Positions 28,446 through 37,846 are shown, counted from the stretch's first letter. The stretch: 64,000 bases of DNA from Paenarthrobacter nitroguajacolicus (GCF_029952445.1 NZ_JAQPPK010000014.1:1-64000), one strand, 5' to 3'. Translations and numbers: made by a program. Notes: generated from the sequence alone by a model not told the origin.

Positions 28446-29972
28446 GTGACTGTGCCTGTGAACACCGAAAATCCAGCGGCGGTGGGCGCTGCGAGGCCGA
28501 GCCTCGGAGCCCAGTTGCTGCGTCGTAAGCCCATTGGGCAAATGGTCAGCGAGTCCGGCAGCGGCGAGGGCGGCACTCCGCTGGTCCGCAGCTTCGGCGT
28601 GTTGCAACTGACCATGATCAGCGTTGGTGCCACGCTTGGCACCGGCATCCTGGTGATTCTTGGCGAATCCGTTCCGCTGGCCGGCCCGGCTATCTGGATC
28701 TCCTTCGTCATAGCCGGCCTGGCAGCGCTCCTGTCCGCCGTCTCCTACGCCGAAATGGCCGGGCTTGTCCCCGTAGCCGGCTCCAGTTACTCCTACTCCT
28801 ACGCCACCATGGGCGAGGGAATGGCATGGATTTGTGGCTGGTGCCTCGTGCTCGAATACGCCGTCTCCGTGGCAGCGGTCGCTGTTGGCGCCGGACAATA
28901 CGTCAACGAGACCCTGGCCGCGTTCGGCCAGGTCCTTCCGGATGCGTTGTCGCAACCACCGGGGGATGGCGGCATGGTCAACGTGCCCGCCGTCGTGATC
29001 GTGGTCTTCGCCATGATCCTGCTGGTCAGGGGCGCCCGTGAGAGTGCATGGATCAACACCGCGATCGTCATCATCAAGATCGGCATTCTGGTCTTCTTCT
29101 GCGCAGTGGCCTTCACGGCCTTCAATGCCGGCAACTTCGAGCCCCTCCTGCCCATGGGCGCTGCAGGTGTTTCGGCCGCCGCATCGAGCGTCTTCTTCTC
29201 CTACATCGGCTTCGATGCCGCCTCCACTGCTGGGGAAGAGGCCAGGAACCCCAAGAGAGACTTGCCCCGGGCCATCATGCTTTCCATGGTGATCGTTACC
29301 AGCATCTACGTCCTGGTCTCCGTGGCCGCCATAGGTGCCCGCCCCTGGGGATGGTTCGATGGAACCGAAGCGGCCCTTGTCCAGATCCTGCACGAGATCA
29401 CCGGCCAGCCCTGGATCGCCCTAGTCTTCTCCATCGGTGCCGTGCTTGCCATCGCCAGCATCGTATTGACCGTCCTTTATGGCCAGACGCGCATCCTGCT
29501 GTCCATGTCCCGCGACGGCATGGTGCCTAAGATCTTCGGCCGCGTCTCACGCAGGACCGGCACGCCGGTGGCGGGAACGCTCATCATTGGCACCGCCGTC
29601 GCCCTCACCGCAGGCTTGGTGCCGCTGGGTGCCCTGGCCGACGCCACCAGCATCGGCACGCTGTTTGCCTTCGCCTTGGTCAACGTTGCCGTGATCTACC
29701 TGCGACGCAACCGACCCGACCTTGAGCGCAGCTTCCGCGTCCCGCTGTACCCGATCACGCCGATCCTTGGCGCCCTGATGTGCGCCTACCTGATGCTCAA
29801 CCTCGGCGCCGATACCTGGATCACCTTCGGTATCTGGATGCTCGTGGGCATCGCCGTCTACTTCGGCTATGGACGCCGGAACTCCAAGGTAGCCGCGCTC
29901 AGCGAGCAGGACTACCGTGAACTGACAACCAGGGCCATGAGCCCGGAACCTGTGAAAGCAGCGAACCCATGA
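28446..29972 (+). CDS. APC family amino acid permease
   Basis: A 508-residue, 12-helix permease of the cationic amino-acid transporter-like branch. The first helix carries TMISVGATLGTGILVILGES, the substrate-binding GxG region, and later FFSYIGFDAASTAGEEARNP is the family signature. GTG at 28446 is chosen (GGAAGGG 9 nt upstream); upstream in-frame codons are possible. It overlaps the DavB-like gene in ATGA, so the permease probably imports the substrate of that oxygenase, lysine in this reading. Confidence 0.9.
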   Translation: MTVPVNTENPAAVGAARPSLGAQLLRRKPIGQMVSESGSGEGGTPLVRSFGVLQLTMISVGATLGTGILVILGESVPLAGPAIWISFVIAGLAALLSAVSYAEMAGLVPVAGSSYSYSYATMGEGMAWICGWCLVLEYAVSVAAVAVGAGQYVNETLAAFGQVLPDALSQPPGDGGMVNVPAVVIVVFAMILLVRGARESAWINTAIVIIKIGILVFFCAVAFTAFNAGNFEPLLPMGAAGVSAAASSVFFSYIGFDAASTAGEEARNPKRDLPRAIMLSMVIVTSIYVLVSVAAIGARPWGWFDGTEAALVQILHEITGQPWIALVFSIGAVLAIASIVLTVLYGQTRILLSMSRDGMVPKIFGRVSRRTGTPVAGTLIIGTAVALTAGLVPLGALADATSIGTLFAFALVNVAVIYLRRNRPDLERSFRVPLYPITPILGALMCAYLMLNLGADTWITFGIWMLVGIAVYFGYGRRNSKVAALSEQDYRELTTRAMSPEPVKAANP

Positions 29973-31675
29973 CCATCGCCACCGAACTTCCCACCGCCGA
30001 CGCGATAGCTCCCGCGCCAGGTGCCACGGGAGCCCCCATCACCATGCTGAACCCGGACTTTCCCTTCAGCTACGACCATTACCTGGCGCACCCGGACGGA
30101 CTGGGCTCCATCCCCAAGGAGCAGTACGGCACCGAAGTCGCCGTCATCGGCGCCGGACTCTCAGGGCTCGTCACCGCCTACGAACTCATGAAGCTCGGCC
30201 TCAAGCCGGTCATCTACGAGGCAGACCAGATCGGTGGCCGGCTCCGGACCGCCAGCTTCCCCTCCGCCCCGGGCGTGGTGGCAGACCTTGGCGGCATGCG
30301 CTTCCCGGTTTCGGGCAAAGCCTTCTACCACTACGTGGACCTGCTGGGCCTGGACACCAACGACTTCCCCAACCCCATGGCACCGGCAACGTCCAGCACC
30401 GTGATCGAACTCGCTGGCAAGAAGCACTACGCCACAACGGCCGATGAGCTCCCCGAATTCTTCCGCGAGGTTGCCGATGCCTGGAAGGCCGCCATCAACG
30501 ACGGCGCTGCGTTTGCGGAGATGCAGGAGGCCATCAAGGCACGCGATACCAAACGGATCAAGGAGCTGTGGAACGCGCTCCTGCCCGAACTGGATGAGCA
30601 GACCTTCTACGGCTTCATCGCGGCCAGCAAGTCCTTCAAGGAGGCCGGCTTCGCCCACCGCGAGGCATTCGGCCAAGTGGGTTTCGGCACCGGTGGTTGG
30701 GACACGGACTTCCCCAACTCGATCCTGGAGATCCTGCGTGTCGTTTACACCGACGCGGATGACCAGCACCGCTCCATCGCGGGAGGAGCGCAAAGGCTCC
30801 CCGAGGCACTCTGGAACCACGCGCCGTCGGGCATTAAGCACTGGCCGGAAGGCACCTCGCTGGCATCGCTGCACTCAGGTTCGCCGCGCGGAGCCGTGGA
30901 CAACATCCGGCGTTCTGAAAACGGCGACCTCGTTGTACGGGAAAACTGGGGGCGCGAAGCCAGCTACCAGGCCGTGGTGACCACGTGCCAGTCCTGGCTG
31001 CTCTCCACCCGCATCCACACCGAAGAAGCATTGTTCCCCGCGGAGATGTGGACGGCGATCGAGCGTTCGCACTATATGCAGTCGTCCAAGACCTTCGTGA
31101 TGGTGGACCGGCCCTTCTGGAAGGACATCGACCCCGAGACCGGGCGTGAGGTCTTGTCCATGACCCTCACCGACCGCCTCAACCGGGCAACATACTTGCT
31201 CGACGACGGCCCCGACAAGCCCGCTGTCATCCTCCTGTCCTACACCTGGAATGACGACGCCTTGAAGTGGCTGGCCCTCACCGCGGAGGAGCGCGTCAAG
31301 CTGATGCTGCACTCGCTGGAGCAGATCTACCCGGGCGTGGACATCGCCAGCCACATCGTGGGCCAGCCGATCACGGTCTCCTGGGAGGCGGACCCCAACT
31401 TCATGGGGGCTTTCAAGGCCAACCTGCCCGGGCACTACCGGTACCAGCAGAGGCTCTTCACGCACTTCAAGCAGGACAAACTGCCTGAGGGCCAGCGCGG
31501 TATCTTCCTGGCCGGCGATGACGTCTCCTTCACAGCCGGTTGGGCCGAGGGCGCAGTGACAACGGGCTTGAACGCTGTGTGGGGCGTCGTGAACCACCTG
31601 GGTGGCTCGTCGGTGGCCGGAAACCCGGGTCCGGGTGACCTGCTGGACGAGCTCGGCCCGATTTCGCTCGACTAG
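29969..31675 (+). CDS. davB: L-lysine 2-monooxygenase-like flavin amine oxidase
   Basis: A 568-residue FAD enzyme of the monoamine oxidase fold. Before the FAD motif VAVIGAGLSGLVTAYELMKL (about 54-73) it has the family segment NPDFPFSYDHYLAHPDGLGS, as in lysine 2-monooxygenase DavB and tryptophan 2-monooxygenase. Further landmarks: DLGGMRFPVSGKAFYHYVD, FGQVGFGTGGWDTDFPNS, MQSSKTFVMVDRPFWKD, and the C-terminal GIFLAGDDVSFTAGWAEGAV. From memory, Pseudomonas DavB shares most of these stretches. The reaction would be lysine + O2 to 5-aminovaleramide + CO2. Tryptophan or arginine as substrate is the alternative. Confidence 0.82.
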   Translation: MTIATELPTADAIAPAPGATGAPITMLNPDFPFSYDHYLAHPDGLGSIPKEQYGTEVAVIGAGLSGLVTAYELMKLGLKPVIYEADQIGGRLRTASFPSAPGVVADLGGMRFPVSGKAFYHYVDLLGLDTNDFPNPMAPATSSTVIELAGKKHYATTADELPEFFREVADAWKAAINDGAAFAEMQEAIKARDTKRIKELWNALLPELDEQTFYGFIAASKSFKEAGFAHREAFGQVGFGTGGWDTDFPNSILEILRVVYTDADDQHRSIAGGAQRLPEALWNHAPSGIKHWPEGTSLASLHSGSPRGAVDNIRRSENGDLVVRENWGREASYQAVVTTCQSWLLSTRIHTEEALFPAEMWTAIERSHYMQSSKTFVMVDRPFWKDIDPETGREVLSMTLTDRLNRATYLLDDGPDKPAVILLSYTWNDDALKWLALTAEERVKLMLHSLEQIYPGVDIASHIVGQPITVSWEADPNFMGAFKANLPGHYRYQQRLFTHFKQDKLPEGQRGIFLAGDDVSFTAGWAEGAVTTGLNAVWGVVNHLGGSSVAGNPGPGDLLDELGPISLD

Positions 31676-31685
31676 TCCAAACGTT

Positions 31686-31740
31686 GCGGGGCCCGCTCTG
31701 CACGTCATATCCCCAGGATGGCGTGCAGAGCGGGCCTCGC
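31686..31740. repeat. Family B GC-rich palindrome, copy 4
   Basis: The best-conserved copy: arms 31686-31703 (GCGGGGCCCGCTCTGCAC) and 31723-31740 match at 17 of 18 paired positions. It follows the DavB-like stop codon by 10 bp and ends 6 bp before the convergent carbonic-anhydrase stop, so it can act as a bidirectional terminator. Confidence 0.85.
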
Positions 31741-31746
31741 ATCCGT

Positions 31747-32268
31747 TTAAGCCGCGTGCATCTCCCGGTGAGCCGCAGCCAGTTCCTTGTAGTGGGACGC
31801 GTTGTGCTTGACGCCCTCGAATTCCTCGTCCGTCAATTCGCGGCGGACCTTCGCCGGAACACCGGCTACGAGGGATCGCGGGGGAATGACCGTGCCTTCC
31901 AACACCACGGCACCCGCGGCAATCAGGGAACCGGTGCCGATCACTGCGCCGTTGAGGATGGTGGCGCTCATGCCGATAAGGCAGTCGTCCTCAACAGTGC
32001 AGCCATGGACCACAGCACTGTGCCCTACCGAGACGCGCTCGCCGACGGTGCAGGGAAATCCGGGGTCCGCGTGCAGGACCACGTTGTCCTGGAGGTTGGA
32101 TCCAGCGCCGACTTTGATCGCTGCAGTGTCCGCACGTACAGAGACGCCGTAGAAAGCGCTGGAATCTTCCGCCAGTGTCGCCTTGCCGATGATCGACGCC
32201 GTGGGTGCCACAAAAGCCGTTTCATGGATGTCCGGGGTGTCCCCGGCGAAGGTGTAAGAAGGTGCCAT
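31747..32268 (-). CDS. Gamma-carbonic anhydrase/hexapeptide acyltransferase-like protein
   Basis: A 173-residue left-handed beta-helix protein built of hexapeptide repeats (ASIIGKATLAEDSSAFYGVS onward). Metal ligands fit the gamma-CA set: His in NVVLHAD, then GHSAVVHG. It is of the PaaY/YrdA type; activity as a carbonic anhydrase or thioesterase is not certain. The ATG at 32268 is chosen because upstream codons lie in the family-A palindrome. It is tandem with purU, separated by that palindrome. Confidence 0.85.
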   Translation of the reverse strand: MAPSYTFAGDTPDIHETAFVAPTASIIGKATLAEDSSAFYGVSVRADTAAIKVGAGSNLQDNVVLHADPGFPCTVGERVSVGHSAVVHGCTVEDDCLIGMSATILNGAVIGTGSLIAAGAVVLEGTVIPPRSLVAGVPAKVRRELTDEEFEGVKHNASHYKELAAAHREMHAA

Positions 32269-32282
32269 GTGCCCCAGCTTAT

Positions 32283-32350
32283 TCCCAACTAAGTAGCAGC
32301 AAACGTCGCTATGAAGGGTCAGTGGAACGTTTACTGTCACCTAGTTGGGT
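32283..32350. repeat. Family A 68-bp palindrome, copy 2
   Basis: Imperfect palindrome of exactly 68 bp; outer 23-bp arms match at 19 of 23 positions, with the AAACGT core in both arms. It sits between purU and the gamma-CA gene, which run in the same direction. Confidence 0.85.
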
Positions 32351-32357
32351 GAAGGGG

Positions 32358-33209
32358 CTAGTTGAACACCACGGTCCGGGTGCCGTCCAGGAGCACGCGG
32401 TGTTCGGCGTGCCACTGGACAGCCTGGGCCAACGTGCGTCCCTCGACGTCGCGGCCCATCTGGACGAACTGGGCGGCGGTGCGGGCGTGGTCCACCCGGA
32501 TCACTTCCTGCTCGATGATCGGACCCTCATCCAGGTCGGCGGTCACATAGTGGGCTGTTGCGCCGATGATCTTCACGCCGCGCGCGTGGGCCTGGTGGTA
32601 CGGCTTGGCTCCCTTGAACGAGGGGAGGAACGAGTGGTGGATGTTGATGGCCCGGCCGTTCAATTCCGTGCAGAGATCGTTGGAAAGGACCTGCATGTAC
32701 CTTGCCAGGACGGTGAGCTCAACATCGTGCTCGGCGATCAGCTTCAACAGCGTCGCTTCGGCCTGCGGCTTGGTATCTGCGGTGACGGGGATGTGGTGGA
32801 ACGGGATGCCGTAGAACTCCGCCAAGGACTCAAGGTCGCGGTGGTTGGACACGATGGCCGGAACCTCGATGGGCAGGGTTCCGGTGCGCTGCTGGAACAA
32901 CAAGTCGTTGAGGCAGTGCGCGTCCTTGGAACACAGGATGAGGGTGCGCACCTTTTGGCCCACGGGGTTGATCTGCCAAGTCATGCCGAAGGTTTCGGCG
33001 ACAGGCTGCAGGGCCGCTGCGAGTTCCGCCTGGGTGCTCGACGTCGTTGCCTCCACGCGCATGAAGAAGTTGCCTGTGGTGGGGCTTCCGTACTGTTGCG
33101 AATCGGCGATGTTGCACCCCGCACCAAGAAGGGCGCCGGCAACAGCGTGGACGATGCCGGGACGGTCGGGGCAGGAGAGGGTCACAACAAAAGCGGTGGA
33201 TTCAGTCAC
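32358..33209 (-). CDS. purU: Formyltetrahydrofolate deformylase PurU
   Basis: PurU hydrolyses 10-formyl-THF to formate and THF, balancing one-carbon pools. The 283-residue protein has an N-terminal ACT domain (FVVTLSCPDRPGIVHAVAGA) and a C-terminal formyl-transferase fold with catalytic residues in VSNHRDLE, INIHHSFLPSFKGAKPYHQA and TADLDEGPIIEQE. The GTG at 33209 is chosen; TAGGCT ends 7 nt upstream, so the mRNA may be leaderless. It is divergent from glyA and belongs functionally with glyA, folD and purH. Confidence 0.95.
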   Translation of the reverse strand: MTESTAFVVTLSCPDRPGIVHAVAGALLGAGCNIADSQQYGSPTTGNFFMRVEATTSSTQAELAAALQPVAETFGMTWQINPVGQKVRTLILCSKDAHCLNDLLFQQRTGTLPIEVPAIVSNHRDLESLAEFYGIPFHHIPVTADTKPQAEATLLKLIAEHDVELTVLARYMQVLSNDLCTELNGRAINIHHSFLPSFKGAKPYHQAHARGVKIIGATAHYVTADLDEGPIIEQEVIRVDHARTAAQFVQMGRDVEGRTLAQAVQWHAEHRVLLDGTRTVVFN

Positions 33210-33216
33210 ACGGATA

Positions 33217-33222
33217 AGCCTA
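33217..33222 (-). promoter_or_regulatory. Putative -10 box of purU, leaderless
   Basis: TAGGCT on the minus strand, 7 nt before the GTG start of purU; the spacing puts the transcription start at or next to the start codon. Confidence 0.55.
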
Positions 33223-33249
33223 CCGGTGCAGCCTTGTTGTACTGTTAAC

Positions 33250-33325
33250 GGGTCGCAACTGGCGTTGGGTGGACTACCACCAGGGAGCGGCAATCATGAA
33301 GACCACGGATCGTACGCCTGGGCCG
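33250..33325 (+). ncRNA. ZTP riboswitch (pfl motif) ahead of glyA
   Basis: The conserved elements appear in order: GGGTCGCAACTGGCG at 33250-33264, a GGTGG-ACTA-CCACC hairpin at 33268-33281, the conserved AGGGAGCGG at 33282-33290, a variable linker, and the CGTACGCCTGGGC pseudoknot-strand segment at 33311-33323. These match the published pfl motif as I know it. ZTP/AICAR riboswitches switch on one-carbon and purine genes when 10-formyl-THF is short. The motif lies about 120 bp upstream of glyA, the expected target. The expression platform (33326-33446) is not obvious. Confidence 0.88.
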
Positions 33326-33446
33326 AGGGTCATGTCTTACCGTCGCACGCACGTGACCGATGCCTCCCGTCATCAAGGGGACGCGGGAATGCTGCTGCCG
33401 GTAGCCTGACCTGTAGCACCACCCGTTGCCTAGCCAGGAGATCTCC

Positions 33447-34742
33447 GTGACTAACACCACTACTTCAGCGTCTGTTAGCAACCAGTCGCTCGCCGATCTC
33501 GATCCCGAGATCGCAGCAGTCCTCAACCAGGAGCTTGGCCGCCAGCGCGGCACCCTGGAAATGATTGCCTCCGAAAACTTCGCCCCCCGCGCCGTGATGG
33601 AAGCCCAAGGCTCCGTCCTGACCAACAAGTACGCCGAAGGTTACCCGGGCAAGCGCTACTACGGCGGTTGTGAATACGTCGACGTCGCTGAGCAGCTTGC
33701 CATCGACCGCGTCAAGGAGCTCTTCGGCGCCGAGTACGCCAACGTCCAGCCGCACTCCGGTGCCCAGGCCAACGCCGCAGCACTCTCGGCCATGATCACC
33801 CCGGGTGACAAGATCCTTGGTCTTTCCCTGGCCCACGGTGGCCACCTCACCCACGGTATGAAGCTCAACTTCTCCGGCAAGCTGTACAACGTTGCTGCCT
33901 ACCAGGTTGAAGAAGACAACTTCCGCATCGACATGGACAAGCTCCGCGAGCAGGCCATCGCCGAAAAGCCCCAGGTCATCATCGCCGGCTGGTCCGCGTA
34001 CCCCCGCCACCTCGACTTCGCTGCCTTCCGCTCCATCGCCGATGAAGTTGGCGCGCTCCTCTGGACGGACATGGCGCACTTCGCCGGACTGGTTGCAGCA
34101 GGCCTGCACCCGAGCCCGGTGCCGTACTCCGACGTCGTCACCTCCACCGTGCACAAGACCCTCGCGGGTCCGCGTTCCGGCGTGATCCTGGCCAAGGAGC
34201 AGTATGGCAAGAAGATCAACTCCAACGTCTTCCCGGGCCAGCAGGGCGGTCCGCTGATGCACGTTATCGCGGCCAAGGCTGTTGCCTTCAAGATCGCCGG
34301 CAGCGAAGAGTTCAAGGAGCGCCAGGAGCGCGTCCTCGAAGGCGCCAAGATCATCGCCGACCGCCTGAACCAGTCCGACGTCGCCGAAGCCGGCGTCTCG
34401 GTCCTCACCGGCGGCACCGATGTCCACCTGGTCCTCGTTGACCTGCGCAACTCGCAGCTGGACGGCCAGCAGGCCGAAGACCTCCTGCACTCCGTGGGCA
34501 TCACCGTGAACCGCAACGCTGTTCCGTTCGACCCCCGCCCGCCGATGGTCACCTCCGGCCTCCGCATCGGTACACCGGCACTGGCTACCCGCGGATTCGG
34601 CGCCACAGAGTTCACCGAGGTTGCCGAGATCATCGCCACCGCACTGAAGGCCGGCTCGGCTGCGGACGTCGAGTCCCTCCAGGCCCGCGTCGACAAGCTT
34701 GCCGCTGACTTCCCGCTGTACCCGCAGCACGAGCAGTGGTAA
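33447..34742 (+). CDS. glyA: Serine hydroxymethyltransferase
   Basis: GlyA converts serine and THF to glycine and 5,10-methylene-THF. The 431-residue PLP enzyme has the PLP lysine Lys237 in [14 protein letters not shown], the family stretch [20 protein letters not shown] (41-60), and [13 protein letters not shown]. The GTG at 33447 is chosen: AGGAGA lies 5 nt upstream and it gives normal length. It is under the predicted ZTP riboswitch and is followed by folD. Confidence 0.96.
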   Translation: MTNTTTSASVSNQSLADLDPEIAAVLNQELGRQRGTLEMIASENFAPRAVMEAQGSVLTNKYAEGYPGKRYYGGCEYVDVAEQLAIDRVKELFGAEYANVQPHSGAQANAAALSAMITPGDKILGLSLAHGGHLTHGMKLNFSGKLYNVAAYQVEEDNFRIDMDKLREQAIAEKPQVIIAGWSAYPRHLDFAAFRSIADEVGALLWTDMAHFAGLVAAGLHPSPVPYSDVVTSTVHKTLAGPRSGVILAKEQYGKKINSNVFPGQQGGPLMHVIAAKAVAFKIAGSEEFKERQERVLEGAKIIADRLNQSDVAEAGVSVLTGGTDVHLVLVDLRNSQLDGQQAEDLLHSVGITVNRNAVPFDPRPPMVTSGLRIGTPALATRGFGATEFTEVAEIIATALKAGSAADVESLQARVDKLAADFPLYPQHEQW

Positions 34743-34793
34743 ACAGCCTTCCCAGGGCTGAACACGCATTACCCGGGCACTGACCCGGAGCTA

Positions 34794-34833
34794 ACGGGAT
34801 CCGCCGCCACACATACGGCGGCGGGTCCCGTTG
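34794..34833 (+). terminator. Hairpin between glyA and folD
   Basis: 16-bp arms 34794-34809 and 34818-34833 with one G:U pair; only GTT-type weak tail follows. It may attenuate rather than fully stop transcription into folD, whose start is 40 bp further on. Confidence 0.6.
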
Positions 34834-34873
34834 GCATGAGCCAACAGGTCACCCACCAGAAAGAGCAGATGGA

Positions 34874-35767
34874 ATGACACAGTCCACCGCACAGATCCTT
34901 GACGGCAAGGCCACCGCCGCAGCCATCAAGGCAGAACTGACCACTCGCGTTTCCGTCCTGGCCGGCAAGGGAATCGTCCCGGGCCTGGGCACCATCCTGG
35001 TGGGATCCGACCCCGGCAGCACCTGGTACGTCGGCGGCAAGCACAAGGACTGCGCCGAGGTTGGCATCCAGTCCATCCGCCGCGACCTTCCGGAGGACAT
35101 CTCCCAGGAAGAGCTCCTGAAAGTTGTCCAGGAACTCAACGAGAATCCGGAGTGCACCGGTTACATCGTCCAACTGCCGCTGCCCAAGCACATCGACCAG
35201 GACGTCATCCTCGAAGCCATGGACCCCGACAAGGACGCCGATGGCCTGCACCCCATGAACCTTGGCCGCCTGGTGGCCAATGTCAACGGCGAAATGAAGT
35301 CCCCGCTGCCCTGCACTCCCAAGGGCTGCGTGGAGCTGCTTCGCCGCCACAACATCGAGCTCAAGGGCAAGCGCGTCCTGGTGGTTGGCCGCGGCGTCAC
35401 CATCGGCCGCCCGATTGGCCTGCTGCTGACCCGCAAGGAAGTCAACGCCACGGTGATCCTGGCCCACACCGGAACCGTGGACCTGCCCGCCGAACTCCGG
35501 CAGGCCGACGTCGTGATTGCTGCTGCAGGCGTGCCGCACATGATCAAGGCTGAGGACCTCAAGCCGGGTGCGATCGTGCTCGACGTCGGCGTCAGCCGCG
35601 TGGACGACGGCGACGGCAAGGCTGTTGTCACCGGAGACGTGGACCCGGCAGCTGCCGACGTCGCCGCCTGGCTGTCCCCGAACCCGGGCGGCGTTGGCCC
35701 GATGACCCGCGCCATGCTGCTCGCCAACGTCGTGGAGAGCGCCGAGCGCCAGGCCGGTATCGCCTAG
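34874..35767 (+). CDS. folD: Methylenetetrahydrofolate dehydrogenase/cyclohydrolase FolD
   Basis: FolD interconverts 5,10-methylene-, methenyl- and 10-formyl-THF. The 297-residue protein has the catalytic Tyr52 and Lys56 in [40 protein letters not shown], the NADP-binding [14 protein letters not shown] and the C-terminal [13 protein letters not shown]. The YVGGK segment has Gly-Gly where many homologues have R-x. It follows glyA by 131 bp and supplies the 10-formyl-THF used by purH. Confidence 0.96.
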   Translation: MTQSTAQILDGKATAAAIKAELTTRVSVLAGKGIVPGLGTILVGSDPGSTWYVGGKHKDCAEVGIQSIRRDLPEDISQEELLKVVQELNENPECTGYIVQLPLPKHIDQDVILEAMDPDKDADGLHPMNLGRLVANVNGEMKSPLPCTPKGCVELLRRHNIELKGKRVLVVGRGVTIGRPIGLLLTRKEVNATVILAHTGTVDLPAELRQADVVIAAAGVPHMIKAEDLKPGAIVLDVGVSRVDDGDGKAVVTGDVDPAAADVAAWLSPNPGGVGPMTRAMLLANVVESAERQAGIA

Positions 35768-35781
35768 GTCTCCCGCAACAC

Positions 35782-35819
35782 AGCAGGGCGCCTACTCCCC
35801 ACGGAGTAGGCGCCCTGCT
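35782..35819 (+). terminator. Terminator after folD
   Basis: A perfect 17-bp inverted repeat (35782-35798 and 35803-35819, arm AGCAGGGCGCCTACTCC) with a CCAC loop. The tail is weak in T, but the stem is very stable. Confidence 0.85.
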
Positions 35820-35854
35820 CCGTTAACCCGACGACGCCACACGGCAACCACCGC

Positions 35855-35860
35855 TAGGCT
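35855..35860 (+). promoter_or_regulatory. Putative -10 box of the histidine kinase gene, leaderless
   Basis: TAGGCT followed by 6 nt and the ATG at 35867; no Shine-Dalgarno sequence is present. Confidence 0.6.
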
Positions 35861-35866
35861 CTGTGT

Positions 35867-37045
35867 ATGCAGCCCCGTTCCCTTGGGCCAACGCGGCGTC
35901 CGGGGCCTTCGCGATACCCGGGTCCACGCCGTTTTGCCGGCCCGCCCACCAGCTTCATCGTCATCACGGTGGCCGTCATCCAGATTGTGGGTACGTTGTT
36001 TTCCGCAGGCCGCCAGGATGCACCCCGGCCCCTGGACGTGCTTGCGATCCTGTTGCTCCTGGCCGGCCCCGCCGGGCTGGCCTTCCGCAAGCGCGCCCCG
36101 CAGCTGATGCTGCCGATCGCGCTTGTTGCCACTGGCGCCTACCTGGCCTTGGGTTACCCCTGGGGGCCCATCGTCTTGTCCTTGGCCCTGGCCGTCATCA
36201 TGACGGCGGCAGCGGGCCTTCGCTGGCAGGCCTGGGCCGGTGCCGGGGTGGCCGCTGCGGCTGTTATTGCTGCGGCAGCCCTGGCAGGCGACGACAATTG
36301 GCCGGTGCGTGCCTCCGCCGGGGTGGCCTGGGCTGCGATCCTGGTGTTGATCGGGCAGGGGATCCGACGCCGGAGCGAACGGTTCGCCGAGTACCGGCGC
36401 CGACGCGAGTCTGCCGAGAAAGCCGAGCGCGACGAGTACCGGCTCACGCTGGCCAGGGACATCCACGACGTCGTGGCGCACTCCTTGTCCATGATCAACG
36501 TGCAGGCGTCGGTGGCCCTGCATGTTGGCGCCGATGATCCGGCGAAACTCAGGCCCGCCTTGGAGGCCATCAAGGCTGCCAGCAAGGAATCGCTCACCGA
36601 GGTCCGGCAACTCCTGGGCGTGCTGCGCGAGGACATCCCGCTGGCCCCTGCCGCGCGGCCCACGCTCGTCCGAATCCCCGAGCTGGTAAAGAACGCGGAG
36701 GTCGGAGGCCTCCAGGTGACCCTGACGGACAACGCCAACCATCAGCTCGTCGGATCCGCCCAGCAGGAAGCCGCCTACCGGATCATCCAAGAGGCCCTCA
36801 CCAACGTCGGACGGCACTCAGGTGCCCGATCCGCCGTCGTGCGCATTGCCCAAACCGCCGAGTCACTGACGGTGACCGTTGAGGACGACGGCGGCGGCAT
36901 GGGTGGGGCGCTCCCGGGCAACGGCCTCACGGGGATGCGGGAGAGGGCGGCCGCCTTGGGCGGGACGCTCACCCTCGGCGAGCTGCATCCCGGGCTGAGG
37001 GTCCAAGCAACCTTGCCCGCACCCCAAGAAGGAAACCTCCCATGA
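35867..37045 (+). CDS. NarL-type sensor histidine kinase
   Basis: A 392-residue kinase: a Pro/Arg-rich N terminus, about four to six membrane segments to residue 165, a short coiled coil (SERFAEYRRRRESAEKAERD), then the HisKA_3 motif with phospho-acceptor His200 in LARDIHDVVAHSLSMINVQA. The HATPase domain shows EALTNVGRHSGA and GNGLTGMRERAAALGG. The short loops between helices imply a membrane stimulus, as in DesK/LiaS-type kinases. It overlaps the response regulator gene by 4 bp. Nearby SHOCT and ABC-2 exporter genes are likely targets. Confidence 0.92.
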   Translation: MQPRSLGPTRRPGPSRYPGPRRFAGPPTSFIVITVAVIQIVGTLFSAGRQDAPRPLDVLAILLLLAGPAGLAFRKRAPQLMLPIALVATGAYLALGYPWGPIVLSLALAVIMTAAAGLRWQAWAGAGVAAAAVIAAAALAGDDNWPVRASAGVAWAAILVLIGQGIRRRSERFAEYRRRRESAEKAERDEYRLTLARDIHDVVAHSLSMINVQASVALHVGADDPAKLRPALEAIKAASKESLTEVRQLLGVLREDIPLAPAARPTLVRIPELVKNAEVGGLQVTLTDNANHQLVGSAQQEAAYRIIQEALTNVGRHSGARSAVVRIAQTAESLTVTVEDDGGGMGGALPGNGLTGMRERAAALGGTLTLGELHPGLRVQATLPAPQEGNLP

Positions 37046-37707
37046 TCCGCATCCTCCTGGCCGACGACCAAACCCTGATCCGGGCAGGTTTCCGGGCGCT
37101 CCTGGACGCCGAACCGGACATGGAAGTGGTGGGGGAGGCCGGCACGGGCCGGGACGCCGTGCGCCTGGCCACGCGCGAAAAGCCGGACGTCATCCTCATG
37201 GACATCCGCATGCCGGACGAAGACGGACTGACCGCCACCCGAAAGATCCTCAGCGACCCGGCCCTGGCCGGAACGCGGGTCATCATCCTCACCACCTTCG
37301 AGCTGGACGAGTACATTGCCGAAGCCGTCCGCGCCGGCGCAGCGGGTTTCCTGGTCAAGGACACAGAACCCACTGAACTCATCCGCGCCGTCAGGGTGGT
37401 CCACGATGGAGACGCGCTGCTTTCCCCCTCCGTAACCCGGCGGATCATGGCCCAATTGGCATCCCAGAGCCGCGCGGCAGGCAAAGTGGTCCCGCTCGAT
37501 CAGGTGACAGAGCGTGAGCGCGAAGTCCTGGCGCTGGTCGGTGAGGGCTTGAACAACGCCGAGATCGCAGAACGGCTTTTCATCACGCCCCTGACAGCCA
37601 AAACCCACGTGTCCCGCATCATGACCAAGCTGATGGTCCGGGACCGCTCCCAACTGGTGGTCCTGGCCTACGAATCCGGACTGGTGAAACCCGGCTGGAG
37701 CAGCTGA
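37042..37707 (+). CDS. NarL/LuxR-type response regulator
   Basis: A 221-residue regulator with a receiver domain (acidic pocket DDQ at 8-10, phospho-acceptor Asp54 in PDVILMDIRMPDEDG, Lys in FLVKDTEP) and a C-terminal LuxR helix-turn-helix (LTEREREVLALVGEGLNNAEIA form: VTEREREVLALVGEGLNN). Cognate to the kinase encoded just upstream. Confidence 0.95.
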   Translation: MIRILLADDQTLIRAGFRALLDAEPDMEVVGEAGTGRDAVRLATREKPDVILMDIRMPDEDGLTATRKILSDPALAGTRVIILTTFELDEYIAEAVRAGAAGFLVKDTEPTELIRAVRVVHDGDALLSPSVTRRIMAQLASQSRAAGKVVPLDQVTEREREVLALVGEGLNNAEIAERLFITPLTAKTHVSRIMTKLMVRDRSQLVVLAYESGLVKPGWSS

Positions 37708-37846
37708 CCGACTCCCCGCGGAGTAGGCGGCCACCCCAAGGTGACTCCCGACGTCGGACGCCCCGCCCGCCGCTTCTGAACAGACTTGAACCAGAGCCGA
37801 AAGACGGTTCCCGCCCGAACCGGCGGAGAGAGTTTGGATCACTGAC

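Noticed and set aside
24679-31675. Indole-acetamide (auxin) pathway as primary reading of the oxygenase and amidase
   Set aside because: The oxygenase resembles lysine 2-monooxygenase more closely than IaaM as I recall the sequences, and the amidase is of nitrilase type, not the amidase-signature type of IaaH. It remains a secondary possibility.
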